Shown piece by piece: positions 1-8,683 of a stretch of 64,000 bases of DNA. Location of the stretch: NCBI RefSeq assembly GCF_014295035.1, contig NZ_CP060404.1:2444501-2508500 (forward strand). Reading direction: 5' to 3'. Below the pieces are notes generated by a model that worked only from the letters and a program-made list of their open reading frames with translations, was not told the DNA's origin and searched no databases. The stretch's first letter is position 1. Every line of letters begins with the position of its first letter. The position numbers were made by a program, and so were the translations under genes. The DNA comes from Streptomyces buecherae. GTDB taxonomy: Bacteria > Actinomycetota > Actinomycetes > Streptomycetales > Streptomycetaceae.

Positions 1-1
1 C

Positions 2-556
2 CGCTGGGCGGGCAAGAGCGAGCTGGTCGTGGACGCGGTGGCGGACCTGTTCGACGAGCACCTGGAGCTGCCCGACCGGGGCAGCCTGCACGCCGACGTC
101 GAGGGCGTGGTCCTCCAGTTCGCCGCGCTCCTCGAACGCCCGGAGACCAAGACGGCCCTGATGGCCGTGGTCGCCGAGTCCACCAGGGACGAGGCGCTGC
201 GCGACCGCATCCGGTCGGCCATCGTGGAGCGGCAGAAGCGGCTGGTCCTGCTCGGCCGCGAGCGCGCCCAGGCCAGGGGCGAACTCCCCTACGACTCCGA
301 CCCGTCGGTGGCCGCCAGCCAGGCCGACCTGATCTTCGACCTGATCGCCGGCACGGTCGTGCACCGGGCGCTGGTCAGCGCCGAACCGGTGGACGCCGAG
401 TGGGCCGCCACCTTCAGCACCCTGGTGGTCAGCGGCGTCCAGGCCACCCTCGGCGCCACCACCGCCGCGAACGGCGCCACCACCGCGAACGCCTCGCCGC
501 CCGCGCCCGCCGCGACGGACCCGCCCCGCGACCCGGCCGCGGCACCGCCCGGCTGA
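2..556 (+). CDS. TetR/AcrR-family transcriptional regulator, 5'-truncated
   Basis: The window opens inside this gene; the frame is open from base 2 and ends with TGA at 554-556. The first residues read RWAGKSELV, which matches the end of the recognition helix of TetR regulators (usually LYRRWxxKxEL), so only about the first 45-50 residues are missing. The remainder is an all-helical ligand-binding and dimerisation domain ending in an Ala/Thr/Pro-rich tail. It lies 58 nt upstream of a secreted lipase gene on the same strand, so it could regulate that gene, but no operator was identified. The effector cannot be inferred. Confidence 0.85.
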   Translation, partial: RWAGKSELVVDAVADLFDEHLELPDRGSLHADVEGVVLQFAALLERPETKTALMAVVAESTRDEALRDRIRSAIVERQKRLVLLGRERAQARGELPYDSDPSVAASQADLIFDLIAGTVVHRALVSAEPVDAEWAATFSTLVVSGVQATLGATTAANGATTANASPPAPAATDPPRDPAAAPPG

Positions 557-614
557 CCGTCGAACGGCCGGATGGCGCGTATGCCGCGGCGGCGGGACGG
601 GGCACGCTCACGGC

Positions 615-1934
615 ATGACCCGACACCACCCCTTACCGCGCCCGGCCGCCGCGCCGTGGCACAGACCCCGCCGCGGCGCCACCACGGTCGCCGTCGCCCT
701 GCTCGTCGCCGCCTGCGCCGCGCCCGCGCTGGCCAGCCCTCCCCCGCCGCGCCCCGCTCCCCCGACCCCGACAGCGACCGCGCTCGCGGCCAGCCCGGCC
801 ACCACCGACGCGGGCGCCCACGTCCAGCACGGCCGTGGCGCCCTGCGCTCGGTCACCCCGCTGTCGCGCCTGTCCCGGGACGAGGTCGCCCGCGCCGTCG
901 CCGGGCACGGCGTGGACGTCTCCTCCGTACGCCACGGCATCGCCACCTACCGGTTCGAGTACGCGACCATCACCCCCACCGGCGCGCCCACCACCGCGTC
1001 CGCCCTGCTCACCCTCCCCGACGGCGGTGACCGCGCGCTGTCCACCGTGGCCGAGTTGCACGGCACCGTCTCGCACCGCGACGACGCGCCCTCCGTCGGC
1101 GCCAACGTCACCCGGCTCGGCGCCTACCTGTACGCGGCCGGCGGCCGGGCCACCGTGGCCCCCGACTACCTGGGCCTGGGCACCGGCCCCGGCACCCACC
1201 CGTACATGGACACCGCCTCCTCCGTCTCCGCCTCGCTGGACGCGCTGCGCGCCGCCCGCACCGCCGCCGCCCGCCTCGGCCGCGCGCTCACCGGCGAGGT
1301 GCACGTCACCGGCTTCTCGCAGGGCGGGCAGGTCGCCATGGGCCTCGGCCGCGCCCTCGCCCACGGCGCCGACCGGCACCTGCGGCTGCGCTCGCTGACG
1401 CCCGTCAGCGGCCCGTACGACCTCGCGGGGCAGGAGCTGCCCGCGATCTTCGACGGCCGCGTCGCCGACGGCTCGGCCGTCTTCTACCTCGCGTACTTCC
1501 TGACCGCCCAGAACCGGCTGCACCACCTCTACGACGACCCGCGCGAGGTCTTCCGCCAGCCGTACGCGGACCGGATGGAGACGCTGTTCGACGGCGAGCA
1601 CAGCGACGAGGACGTCGCGCGCGACCTGTCGGCCACCGTCGACGCCCTGCTCACCGAGGAGTGGGCCGCGCGGCTCCAGCACCCCACCGGCGCCCTCGCC
1701 GAGGTCATCGCGCGCGTCGACGGCGTCTGCGAGTGGCGGCCCCGGGTGCCCGTACGGCTGCACACCGCGGCCGGCGACCGCGACGTACCGACCGGCAACA
1801 CCGCCTCCTGCGCGAGCGAGCTGCGTCGGCGCGGTGCCCACCCGGAGGTCGTCCAGCACGGCGACGTGGACCACCTGCGCAGCTACCTCGGCGCGCTCTC
1901 CGACAACGCCCGCTGGCTCGCCCAGCGGGGGTGA
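615..1934 (+). CDS. Secreted lipase-like alpha/beta hydrolase (paralogue 1), contains a TTA codon
   Basis: A 439-residue exported serine hydrolase of the secretory-lipase type. Residues 1-40 form an Arg-rich n-region, a hydrophobic core and an ALA cleavage site, followed by a Pro-rich linker. The nucleophile elbow is GFSQGG with Ser235; an Asp in GDRDVPT and a His in GDVDHLRS near the C-terminus are good candidates to complete the triad. The substrate is probably an ester or lipid, by family only. Codon 7 is TTA (633-635), the only TTA codon I found in any gene here, which predicts dependence on the bldA tRNA. No clear Shine-Dalgarno sequence precedes the ATG. A close paralogue follows at once on the same strand, indicating tandem duplication. 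Confidence 0.8.
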   Translation: MTRHHPLPRPAAAPWHRPRRGATTVAVALLVAACAAPALASPPPPRPAPPTPTATALAASPATTDAGAHVQHGRGALRSVTPLSRLSRDEVARAVAGHGVDVSSVRHGIATYRFEYATITPTGAPTTASALLTLPDGGDRALSTVAELHGTVSHRDDAPSVGANVTRLGAYLYAAGGRATVAPDYLGLGTGPGTHPYMDTASSVSASLDALRAARTAAARLGRALTGEVHVTGFSQGGQVAMGLGRALAHGADRHLRLRSLTPVSGPYDLAGQELPAIFDGRVADGSAVFYLAYFLTAQNRLHHLYDDPREVFRQPYADRMETLFDGEHSDEDVARDLSATVDALLTEEWAARLQHPTGALAEVIARVDGVCEWRPRVPVRLHTAAGDRDVPTGNTASCASELRRRGAHPEVVQHGDVDHLRSYLGALSDNARWLAQRG

Positions 1935-2015
1935 CGCCCCGGCGCACCCGCCCGGCTGGGGCACGCACCACCACCCGCCGGTGGGAAGACCCCACCCGAT
2001 GCGGGGGTTAGCCCG

Positions 2016-3320
2016 ATGGTGACGCGGCGCTCGGTGGTCAACGATCTGATCATGACCTCACGCAGCAGCCGCACCTCCCGCCCCGCCATCGGGTTGACCG
2101 CCGTCGCCGCCGCCGTACTCGCCGCCGTGTGCGCGGCCCCCGCGCTGGCCGCCCCGCCGTCGGCGACCGCCGACCGGCCCGACACGGCCCGCGCCGGGCA
2201 GGCGCACGGCGACCGGGCGCGCGGCACCCTGCTGTCGGTGACCCCGCTCCAGCAGGTGTCCCGGGAGGAGATCGCCCGGGTCGTCAAGGCCAACGGCACC
2301 GACGCGTCCACGGTGCGTCACGGCGTCTCGACGTACCGCCTCACCTACGCGACCATCACCCCGACCGGCGAGCCCACCACCGCGTCCGCGCTGTTCGCCC
2401 TCCCCGACGGCGGCGGCAAGCGGCTGTCCACGGTGGCCGAACACCACGGCACCATGGCCTACCGGGGCGGCGCCCCGTCCACCGGCGACGACTTCTCGAC
2501 GCTGGCCGCGTGGCTGTACAGCGCGGGCGGGCGGGCCACCGTCGCCCCCGACTACCTGGGACTTGGCACCGGGCCCGGCACCCACCCGTACGTGGACACC
2601 GCCTCCTCCGTCTCCGCCTCCGTCGACGCGCTGCGGGCCGCGCGCCAGGCCGCCGCCCAGCACGGCCGCACGCTCACCCGCGACGTCCACGTGACCGGTT
2701 TCTCGCAGGGCGGCCAGGTCGCCATGGCCGTGGGCCGCGAGCTGAGCCGGGGCGTCGACCGGCACCTGCGGGTGCGCTCGCTGGCCCCGGTGGCCGGCCC
2801 GTACGACATCGCGGGCCAGGAGCTGCCCGCGATCTTCGACGGCCGCATCGACGACAGCTCGGCCGTCTACTACCTCTCGTACTTCCTGACCGCCCAGAAC
2901 CGGCTGCACCACCTCTACGACGACCCGCGCGAGGTCTACCGCGAGCCCTACGCCTCCACCGTGGAGACGCTGTTCGACAACGACCACACGGAGCAGGAGA
3001 TCGCCAAGGGGTTGGCCCCGAACATCAAGGCGCTGCTCACCGACGAGTGGACCGAGCGGCTGAAGCACCCGACCGGCAAGCTCGCCGAGGTCATCGAGCG
3101 CAACGACGGCGTCTGCGACTGGGCCCCCACCGCGCCGGTGCGGCTGCACACCTCCACCGGCGACCGTGACGTGCCCATCGGCAACACCACCTCCTGCGTC
3201 AGGTCGCTGGCCGAACACGGGGTGCGGGCGAAGGTGACCAACCACGGCGACCGCGACCACGGCGACACCTACCTGCGGGCGATCGGGCAGAACGCGAACT
3301 GGTACGCGCGCCTGGGCTGA
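2016..3320 (+). CDS. Secreted lipase-like alpha/beta hydrolase (paralogue 2)
   Basis: A 434-residue exported hydrolase closely similar to the preceding gene over its whole mature part, including the blocks FLTAQNRLHHLYDDPREV and VTGFSQGGQVAM with the nucleophilic Ser. A signal peptide ending in ALAAPP is clear. Two starts are possible: ATG at 2016 after a G-run, or ATG at 2052, which gives a more conventional signal peptide but has no visible ribosome-binding site. Unlike paralogue 1 it has no TTA codon, so the two copies may be expressed at different developmental stages. The gene ends before a strong hairpin shared with convergent icmA. Confidence 0.8.
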   Translation: MVTRRSVVNDLIMTSRSSRTSRPAIGLTAVAAAVLAAVCAAPALAAPPSATADRPDTARAGQAHGDRARGTLLSVTPLQQVSREEIARVVKANGTDASTVRHGVSTYRLTYATITPTGEPTTASALFALPDGGGKRLSTVAEHHGTMAYRGGAPSTGDDFSTLAAWLYSAGGRATVAPDYLGLGTGPGTHPYVDTASSVSASVDALRAARQAAAQHGRTLTRDVHVTGFSQGGQVAMAVGRELSRGVDRHLRVRSLAPVAGPYDIAGQELPAIFDGRIDDSSAVYYLSYFLTAQNRLHHLYDDPREVYREPYASTVETLFDNDHTEQEIAKGLAPNIKALLTDEWTERLKHPTGKLAEVIERNDGVCDWAPTAPVRLHTSTGDRDVPIGNTTSCVRSLAEHGVRAKVTNHGDRDHGDTYLRAIGQNANWYARLG

Positions 3321-3349
3321 GCCGTCGGGGCGCCGGCCGGGAACACGCC

Positions 3350-3391
3350 GGAGGCGGCCCGCGCACCCCGTCGGGTGTGCGGACCGCCTCC
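3350..3391. terminator. Bidirectional terminator between lipase 2 and icmA
   Basis: Two 19-nt arms (3350-3368 and 3373-3391) are complementary apart from two positions and flank a CGTC loop. The two non-complementary positions become G-U pairs in the minus-strand RNA, so the hairpin is best formed by icmA transcripts, but it lies between convergent genes and can serve both. Confidence 0.7.
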
Positions 3392-3416
3392 GGTCCCGCT
3401 GTCGGTGGGCCGCCGG

Positions 3417-5117
3417 TCAGAAGCCGACGGGCTCCGTCCAGCCGCCCCACTCCTCGCGGAGCACGCCGCAGATCTCGCCCAGGGTGGCCTCGGCGCGGAC
3501 GGCGGCGAGCATCGGCTCGATCATGTTGGAGCCGTCCCGCGCGGCGGCGAGCATCGCGTCGAGCGAGGCGCTGACCACGGCCTCGTCGCGCTCGGCCTTG
3601 CGCCCGCCGAGCACCCGCACCTGCTCGCGCTCGACCTCGTGGCTGACCCGCAGGATCTCCAGGTCGCCGGTGACCGAGCCGTGGTGGCAGTTGACGCCGA
3701 CCACGCGCTTCTCGCCCTTCTCCAGGGACTGCTGGTACTGGAAGGCGGACTCGGCGATCTCGCCGGTGAACCAGCCGTCCTCGATGCCGCGCAGGATGCC
3801 GGAGGTGATCGGCCCGATCGGGTGCTGCCCGTCGGGCACCGCGCGCCGGCCCCGCTCCTTGATCTGCTCGAAGATCTTCTCGGCGTCGGCCTCGATCCGG
3901 TCGGTCAGCGCCTCGACGTACCAGGAGCCGCCCAGCGGGTCGGCCACGTTGGCGACGCCGGTCTCCTCCATCAGCACCTGCTGGGTGCGCAGCGCGATCT
4001 CGGCGGCCTGCTCGCTGGGCAGCGCCAGGGTCTCGTCCAGGGCGTTGGTGTGCAGCGAGTTGGTGCCGCCGAGCACGGCGGACAGGGCCTCGACGGCCGT
4101 GCGCACCACGTTGTTGTACGGCTGCTGCGCGGTCAGCGAGACGCCGGCGGTCTGGGTGTGGAAGCGCAGCCACTGCGCCTTCTCGGAGGTGGCGCCGTAC
4201 ACGTCGCGCATCCAGCGCGCCCAGATGCGGCGGGCCGCCCGGAACTTGGCGATCTCCTCGAAGAAGTCCAGGTGCGCGTCGAAGAAGAAGGACAGGCCCG
4301 GCGCGAAGGTGTTGACGTCCAGGCCGCGCGAGAGCCCCAGCTCCACGTACCCGAAGCCGTCGGCCAGCGTGTAGGCCAGCTCCTGCGCGGCCGTGGCCCC
4401 GGCCTCGCGGATGTGGTAGCCGGAGACGGAGAGCGGCTTGTACGCCGGGATGTGCTGGGCGCAGTGCTCCATCAGGTCGCCGATGAGCCGCAGGTGCGGC
4501 TCCGGCTGGAACAGCCACTCCTTCTGGGCGATGTACTCCTTGAAGATGTCGGTCTGCAGGGTGCCGTTGAGCACGCGCGGATCGACGCCCTGGCGCTCGG
4601 CGGCGACCAGGTACATGCAGAACACGGGCACGGCGGGCCCGCTGATCGTCATCGAGGTGGTCACGTCGCCGAGCGGGATGTCCTTGAACAGGATCTCCAT
4701 GTCGGCGGCCGAGTCGATGGCCACGCCACAGTGCCCGACCTCGCCGAGCGAGCGCTCGTCGTCGGAGTCGCGGCCCATCAGGGTCGGCATGTCGAAGGCG
4801 ACGGAGAGGCCGCCGCCGCCCGCGTCCAGGATCATCTTGTAGCGCTCGTTGGTCTGCTCGGCGTTGCCGAAGCCGGCGAACTGGCGGATGGTCCAGGTCC
4901 GGCCCCGGTAGCCGGTGGGGTGCAGGCCACGGGTGAAGGGGAACTCACCGGGCCAGCCGATGCGTTCGAAGCCCTCGACGGTGTCGCCTGGCGCCGGGCC
5001 GTACACCGGCTCGACGGGGTCTCCGGAGAGCGTGGTGAAGTCGGCGTCGCGCTTGCGTGCCGCGTCGAACCGGGCCTGCCAGCGACGGCGGCCCTCCTCA
5101 ATGCCTTCGGCGTCCAT
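3417..5117 (-). CDS. icmA: Isobutyryl-CoA mutase large subunit
   Basis: A 566-residue coenzyme-B12-dependent acyl-CoA mutase that interconverts isobutyryl-CoA and n-butyryl-CoA, linking valine catabolism to butyryl-CoA and polyketide precursors. The substrate-selecting residues are Phe80 (TIRQFAGF) and Gln198 (YIAQKEW), where methylmalonyl-CoA mutases carry Tyr and Arg; this is the IcmA signature. There is no C-terminal cobalamin-binding domain, as expected for IcmA, which pairs with a separate small IcmB subunit that is not in this window. MeaB and a cobalamin adenosyltransferase gene lie elsewhere in the window. The ATG is only 6 nt from a TAAATT box, suggesting a leaderless transcript, and a 20-bp palindrome overlaps the promoter. 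Confidence 0.93.
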   Translation of the reverse strand: MDAEGIEEGRRRWQARFDAARKRDADFTTLSGDPVEPVYGPAPGDTVEGFERIGWPGEFPFTRGLHPTGYRGRTWTIRQFAGFGNAEQTNERYKMILDAGGGGLSVAFDMPTLMGRDSDDERSLGEVGHCGVAIDSAADMEILFKDIPLGDVTTSMTISGPAVPVFCMYLVAAERQGVDPRVLNGTLQTDIFKEYIAQKEWLFQPEPHLRLIGDLMEHCAQHIPAYKPLSVSGYHIREAGATAAQELAYTLADGFGYVELGLSRGLDVNTFAPGLSFFFDAHLDFFEEIAKFRAARRIWARWMRDVYGATSEKAQWLRFHTQTAGVSLTAQQPYNNVVRTAVEALSAVLGGTNSLHTNALDETLALPSEQAAEIALRTQQVLMEETGVANVADPLGGSWYVEALTDRIEADAEKIFEQIKERGRRAVPDGQHPIGPITSGILRGIEDGWFTGEIAESAFQYQQSLEKGEKRVVGVNCHHGSVTGDLEILRVSHEVEREQVRVLGGRKAERDEAVVSASLDAMLAAARDGSNMIEPMLAAVRAEATLGEICGVLREEWGGWTEPVGF

Positions 5118-5123
5118 GCCACA

Positions 5124-5153
5124 AATTTACTTGGACGTCCTAGTAATTGTCGA
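5124..5153 (-). promoter_or_regulatory. icmA promoter with 20-bp palindromic operator
   Basis: On the minus strand TAAATT (5129-5124) lies 6 nt before the icmA ATG, with a TCGACA-like -35 about 18 nt upstream. The spacer is occupied by a palindrome at 5127-5146, arms TTACTTGGAC and GTCCTAGTAA, with one mismatched pair out of ten. A site inside the spacer fits a repressor; the regulator is unknown. Confidence 0.55.
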
Positions 5154-5325
5154 TGGCGAACTGCGTCACGCCGCCGTTCGGCGCCCCACAGCGGGCGCCG
5201 TGGAGCGCATCGGCCCAGGTGGCGGCGGATCGAAGGCGGGTGGACGGTTTTCCCGAGGGTCAGCCAGTGAGACGGCGGCCGGGACGGCGAGGAGGAGCGG
5301 CGCCCGCCACGGCCGGCGCCGGGCC

Positions 5326-5658
5326 TCACGCCTGGGCGGGCTCCGCCTCCGGGGCCTCGATCAGCGGCTCGACGTCCTGGGCGACCTTGCGCTCGACGAA
5401 GAACGCGGCCGTCGGGATCGTGCCGGACACCAGCACCCACAGCAGCCGGCCAAACGGCCACCTGGCCTTCTGCCCCAGGTCGAAGGCGAAGATCAGGTAG
5501 ATGATGAACAGCACGCCGTGGATCTGCGAGATGACCAGGGTCGCGTCGGCGCCCTTGTCGAAGCCGTACTTGAAGATCATGGAGGTGCAGAGCACCAGCA
5601 GCATCACGGCGGTGATGTAGGCCATCACCCGGTAGCGGGTCAACACGCTTCGCTTCAT
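5326..5658 (-). CDS. DUF3817 membrane protein (copy 1)
   Basis: A 110-residue integral membrane protein with about three hydrophobic segments and a short charged C-terminal tail. The motifs SQIHGVLFIIYLIFAFDL and PTAAFFVERK are typical of DUF3817, a small actinobacterial membrane family of unknown function. A second member is encoded at 8153-8497. The ATG has no Shine-Dalgarno but is preceded by TACGCT exactly 7 nt upstream (5671-5666), so the transcript is probably leaderless. The gene lies between icmA and a MarR regulator, all on the minus strand, but has its own promoter. Confidence 0.85.
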   Translation of the reverse strand: MKRSVLTRYRVMAYITAVMLLVLCTSMIFKYGFDKGADATLVISQIHGVLFIIYLIFAFDLGQKARWPFGRLLWVLVSGTIPTAAFFVERKVAQDVEPLIEAPEAEPAQA

Positions 5659-5665
5659 GAGATCG

Positions 5666-5671
5666 AGCGTA
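5666..5671 (-). promoter_or_regulatory. Leaderless-type -10 box of DUF3817 copy 1
   Basis: TACGCT on the minus strand ends 7 nt before the ATG. This is the TANNNT-N7-start arrangement of leaderless Streptomyces transcripts. No convincing -35 is visible. Confidence 0.5.
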
Positions 5672-5722
5672 ACCGCCCGTACCGGACGGATCTTGGCCGG
5701 GCCGGGTCGGGGGCGCGGCGGT

Positions 5723-6373
5723 TCAGCGCGGCGTGCGGGCGGTGCCGTGGTGGGCGGCGTCGGGGCCGGTCGCGGGGGCGGCGTCGGGGCCGGTCGCGAG
5801 GGCGGTGTCGGCCTCGTGGACGGCCTCGGCCTCGTGGGTGGTGTCGGTCGCCGTGGGGCCGGCGGCCTCGGCGGCGAAGTCGCCGGACGCCACGCGCAGC
5901 GGGCGCAGCAGGGCGAAGATCTCCGCGCACTGCCGCGCGTCGTAGGCCCCGAGCCCGAACTCCATGTCCATCAGGTCCCTGGTGGCCGCCTCCACCACCT
6001 CGCGCCCCTTGTCGGTGATCGAGGCCAGGGTGCCCCGGCCGTCGTTCGGGTTCGGGCGCTTGGCCACCAGGCCCGACTTGACCAGCCGGTCCACCGTGTT
6101 GGTGACCGAGGTCGGGTGGACCATCAGCCGCTCGCCGATCTTCGACATGGGCAGCTCACCGGCCTGGCTGAAGGTGAGCAGCACCAGCGCCTCGTAGCGC
6201 GCGAAGGTCAGGCCGTACGGCTTGACCACCGCGTCGACCTGGCCCAGCAGGATCTGTTGGGCGCGCATGATCGAGGTGATGGCGGCCATCGACGGCGTGG
6301 AGCCCCAGCGCTCCCGCCAGAGTTCGTCGGCCCGGGCGATGGGATCGAAGGCGAGACTGAGCGGTTTTGCCAC
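5723..6373 (-). CDS. MarR-family transcriptional regulator
   Basis: A 216-residue winged-helix repressor-like protein. The core (about residues 30-160) contains the MarR helix-turn-helix and wing, recognisable around LPMSKIGERLMVHPTSVTN and the following RPNPNDGRGT wing. The C-terminal 45 residues are a low-complexity Ala/Asp/Thr-rich tail with a repeated ATGPDAA unit, absent from usual MarR proteins of about 150 residues. The start is GTG at 6373, 7 nt after TAGGGT, again a leaderless pattern. Ligand and targets are unknown; neighbouring DUF3817 is a candidate target by position only. Confidence 0.85.
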   Translation of the reverse strand: MAKPLSLAFDPIARADELWRERWGSTPSMAAITSIMRAQQILLGQVDAVVKPYGLTFARYEALVLLTFSQAGELPMSKIGERLMVHPTSVTNTVDRLVKSGLVAKRPNPNDGRGTLASITDKGREVVEAATRDLMDMEFGLGAYDARQCAEIFALLRPLRVASGDFAAEAAGPTATDTTHEAEAVHEADTALATGPDAAPATGPDAAHHGTARTPR

Positions 6374-6380
6374 GCCACCG

Positions 6381-6386
6381 ACCCTA
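6381..6386 (-). promoter_or_regulatory. Leaderless-type -10 box of the MarR gene
   Basis: TAGGGT on the minus strand is followed by exactly 7 nt and then the GTG start at 6373, with no ribosome-binding site between them. Confidence 0.5.
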
Positions 6387-6512
6387 CCGGCCGGTCATAT
6401 GGCGGTCAGCCCCGTCTCAGACTTCGGGCGGAGCACCCCGCCCCGTCGGCCGGCGGGGCGGAGCGCGGCGCGCGGGCCGGGCCGTGGCGGGGCGGGGCCC
6501 CGCCGGGCGGCG

Positions 6513-7769
6513 TCAGCCCTTGCGCGCGAAGACGACCTCCGGGTGGGCCGGGCTCTGTCCGTCCAACAGCGGCTGCGGCACGCCGCGCAGGTGCTGCTCG
6601 AAGAAGGCGCCCACGTAAGCGCGGGTGACCTGCTGGGAGCGGGTGCCGGACAGCGGGGCCATCGGGTCGGTGTAGCCGAACTGCTGGGCCAGGACGGGCC
6701 AGTCGGTGAAGCTGAGGTGGCCGGCGTCGGTGACCGTCAGCCAGCGCTTCCAGCCGTCCAGGCGCTTCCAGCCGTCCTCCCAGGAGGTGTCCTCCGGGGC
6801 CGGCGGCATCAGCTTCGGGTCGCTGGCGACCAGCATGAACGGCCGCCCGTCCAGGCCCTTCTCGGGTATCGGTGTGAAGAGGGTGCCGTCCAGGTTGATC
6901 CCGGCCCGCACCCGCGGGTCGGCGGCCATCGCCGCCGCGGTGCCGGCGCCGCCGATGGAGTGGCCGGCCATGCCGATGCGCCGGTCGTCGATCAGGGCGG
7001 CGTGCCGCCAACTGGCCTTCGGCCCGGACAACTCGTCCAGCAGGAAGGAGACGTCCTTGGCCCGGCCGTCGGAGACCCGGCGCAGGTCCTCGGTCGGGAG
7101 CACCTGGTCGCAGGAGACGCAGTCGAGCAGGCGCCCGCCGGGGAAGCTGGAGCCGCCCGACTCGTACGCGTGGTCCACGGTGGCCACCACGTAACCACGG
7201 CTGGCCAGGTCCTCGGCCAGCACGGTGAGCGAGGAGCGCTGCATGGTGTACCCGGGCGAGAGCACCACCAGCGGGTAGGGGCCGCCGGCGCGCAGCGGGC
7301 GGGCGTCCTCGCGGCCGTTGGTGCGGGTGGAGCTGAGTTCGCGGGGCGTGACGAGCTTGCCGATGTCCGGCTGGGCGTCGAGCACGGCCTTGGCCTCGGC
7401 GTAGGTCCCGTAGCCGGCCCGGCTGCCGGTGCCGGGCTTGGCCGGGTAGTAGACCGAGGTCATCAGCTCGCGGTCGGCGGTCGGGACCCAGGGGTCCTTG
7501 CGGTGCTCGTCCACGAGGTGGAGGGTGTCGCGGCCTACGGCGTATCTGCCCGTGGGGCGCGGGAGCGCGAGGCGGACGCCCTTCTTGTGGTGCTGGGCGT
7601 CGCCGGTGGCGTGGGCTCCGGGCGCGACCTCGGCGAACGGGGCGGCCCGGTCGACGGCCGGCGCGCCGGAGGGCCGTTGGTCGGCCGAGGCCGTGCCGGT
7701 CAGGGTGGCCGGCACGGCGATGGCCATGGTCACGATCGCGGTCGCCAGACCACGGGTGATCTTCTTCAT
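6513..7769 (-). CDS. Secreted alpha/beta hydrolase, PAF-acetylhydrolase II-like lipase
   Basis: A 418-residue exported esterase. Residues 1-30 are a signal peptide (KKITRGLA n-region, cleavage near ASADQ). The fold is that of bacterial lipases related to plasma platelet-activating-factor acetylhydrolase: oxyanion region PLVVLSPGYTMQRSSL, nucleophile elbow GMAGHSIGG, and a late His in DAGHLSF. Two Cys in LLDCVSCDQVL may form a disulfide outside the cell. Substrate is unproven. The ATG is preceded at 7 nt by TAGTGT (7782-7777), predicting a leaderless transcript. It follows the thiamine-binding/DUF3817 pair on the same strand but is separated from it by 90 nt with its own promoter. Confidence 0.82.
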   Translation of the reverse strand: MKKITRGLATAIVTMAIAVPATLTGTASADQRPSGAPAVDRAAPFAEVAPGAHATGDAQHHKKGVRLALPRPTGRYAVGRDTLHLVDEHRKDPWVPTADRELMTSVYYPAKPGTGSRAGYGTYAEAKAVLDAQPDIGKLVTPRELSSTRTNGREDARPLRAGGPYPLVVLSPGYTMQRSSLTVLAEDLASRGYVVATVDHAYESGGSSFPGGRLLDCVSCDQVLPTEDLRRVSDGRAKDVSFLLDELSGPKASWRHAALIDDRRIGMAGHSIGGAGTAAAMAADPRVRAGINLDGTLFTPIPEKGLDGRPFMLVASDPKLMPPAPEDTSWEDGWKRLDGWKRWLTVTDAGHLSFTDWPVLAQQFGYTDPMAPLSGTRSQQVTRAYVGAFFEQHLRGVPQPLLDGQSPAHPEVVFARKG

Positions 7770-7776
7770 GCCCGTG

Positions 7777-7782
7777 ACACTA
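7777..7782 (-). promoter_or_regulatory. Leaderless-type -10 box of the secreted hydrolase
   Basis: TAGTGT on the minus strand, then CACGGGC (7 nt) and ATG at 7769. Confidence 0.5.
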
Positions 7783-7859
7783 GGTCAGGTACGGGCACCC
7801 TTGCGTCATACCAGGGTCCGACGTTCCCGTACGACCTGAGGCCGGGTCGGGCGGTGTCG

Positions 7860-8156
7860 TCAGCCCTGGGTCAGGTGTCGCTCGACGGTCTCCACCTTCG
7901 AGGTGAGCCCGTCCACGACGCCGGGCCGAAGGTCGGCCTTGAGCACCAGGCTGACGCGCGGGGCGCGGGCCTCGACCGCCGCGACGGCCCGCCGGACGAC
8001 GTCCATGACCTCGTCCCACTCGCCCTCGACGGAGGTGAACATCGCGTCGGTGTGGTTCGGCAGACCGGATTCGCGCACCACGCGCACGGCGTCGGCGACG
8101 TACTCACCGACGTCCTCGCCGACGCCGAGCGGGGTGACGGAGAAGGCGACGATCAC
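7860..8156 (-). CDS. MTH1187-family thiamine-binding protein
   Basis: A 98-residue protein of the MTH1187/YqgV (DUF77) family, small ferredoxin-like proteins that form tetramers and bind thiamine or a related ligand. It starts [19 protein letters not shown] and carries the family's [22 protein letters not shown] region. The GTG start at 8156 overlaps the TGA of the upstream DUF3817 gene by four bases (GTGA), indicating translational coupling in a two-gene operon. What thiamine sensing has to do with DUF3817 is not evident. Confidence 0.85.
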   Translation of the reverse strand: MIVAFSVTPLGVGEDVGEYVADAVRVVRESGLPNHTDAMFTSVEGEWDEVMDVVRRAVAAVEARAPRVSLVLKADLRPGVVDGLTSKVETVERHLTQG

Positions 8157-8497
8157 GCGTTGACGATCCCTTCCTTGCGGGCCCGGGCCGCGATGACCCC
8201 GGCCTCGGCCTCCCGCTTGAGCTTGCGCTCGGCGAAGAAGCCGCCGGTGGGCAGCACGGAGAGCACGAAGTACAGGGCGGCGGTGCCCACCGGCCACTTG
8301 GTCCGGTTCCAGGCGTCGGCCCAGAAGATCACGTACAGCACGAACAGGATGCCGTGCACCGCGCCCATCACCGGCACCGCGTTGAAGTCCGTGGTGCGCT
8401 TGAGGACCGAGCACACGAGCAGGAGCAGGAAGGAGATGGCCTCCGGCGCGGAGACCAGGCGGAGCCGGCGCAGGGCGGAGGCGGTCTTGATGTCCAC
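8153..8497 (-). CDS. DUF3817 membrane protein (copy 2)
   Basis: A 114-residue integral membrane protein, paralogous to the protein at 5326-5658. It has about three hydrophobic segments, the [20 protein letters not shown] block and [13 protein letters not shown] at 8497 is chosen because GAAGGTG precedes it at a suitable distance and the product then matches copy 1 in length; longer in-frame reading upstream is not family-like. It is translationally coupled to the thiamine-binding protein and divergent from the AIM24 operon. Function unknown. Confidence 0.82.
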   Translation of the reverse strand: MDIKTASALRRLRLVSAPEAISFLLLLVCSVLKRTTDFNAVPVMGAVHGILFVLYVIFWADAWNRTKWPVGTAALYFVLSVLPTGGFFAERKLKREAEAGVIAARARKEGIVNA

Positions 8498-8670
8498 GGG
8501 GGCACCTTCAGTCACGAGGGCGGGACGGGCACCCCTTGTGCCCGCCTTCACAAGCCCTGCCATTGTGACAGTTACCCGGACGATCACTGCCCCGGGGTCC
8601 GGGCCGCACCGCGCCCACCAGCGGGCGACCGGCGGCCCGGTGGGACCTGTGCGGTGCCGGTCGCGAGCGA

Positions 8671-8676
8671 TAGCGT
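8671..8676 (+). promoter_or_regulatory. Leaderless-type -10 box of the AIM24 operon
   Basis: TAGCGT is followed by exactly 7 nt and the GTG start at 8684. It lies in the 186-bp region between divergent DUF3817 and AIM24 genes. Confidence 0.55.
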
Positions 8677-8683
8677 CCCCTGT

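Noticed and set aside
633..3260. Long minus-strand frames opposite both lipase genes
   Set aside because: Composition (Val/Gly/Arg-rich) and lack of domains show these are shadows of the plus-strand genes, which have signal peptides and catalytic motifs.
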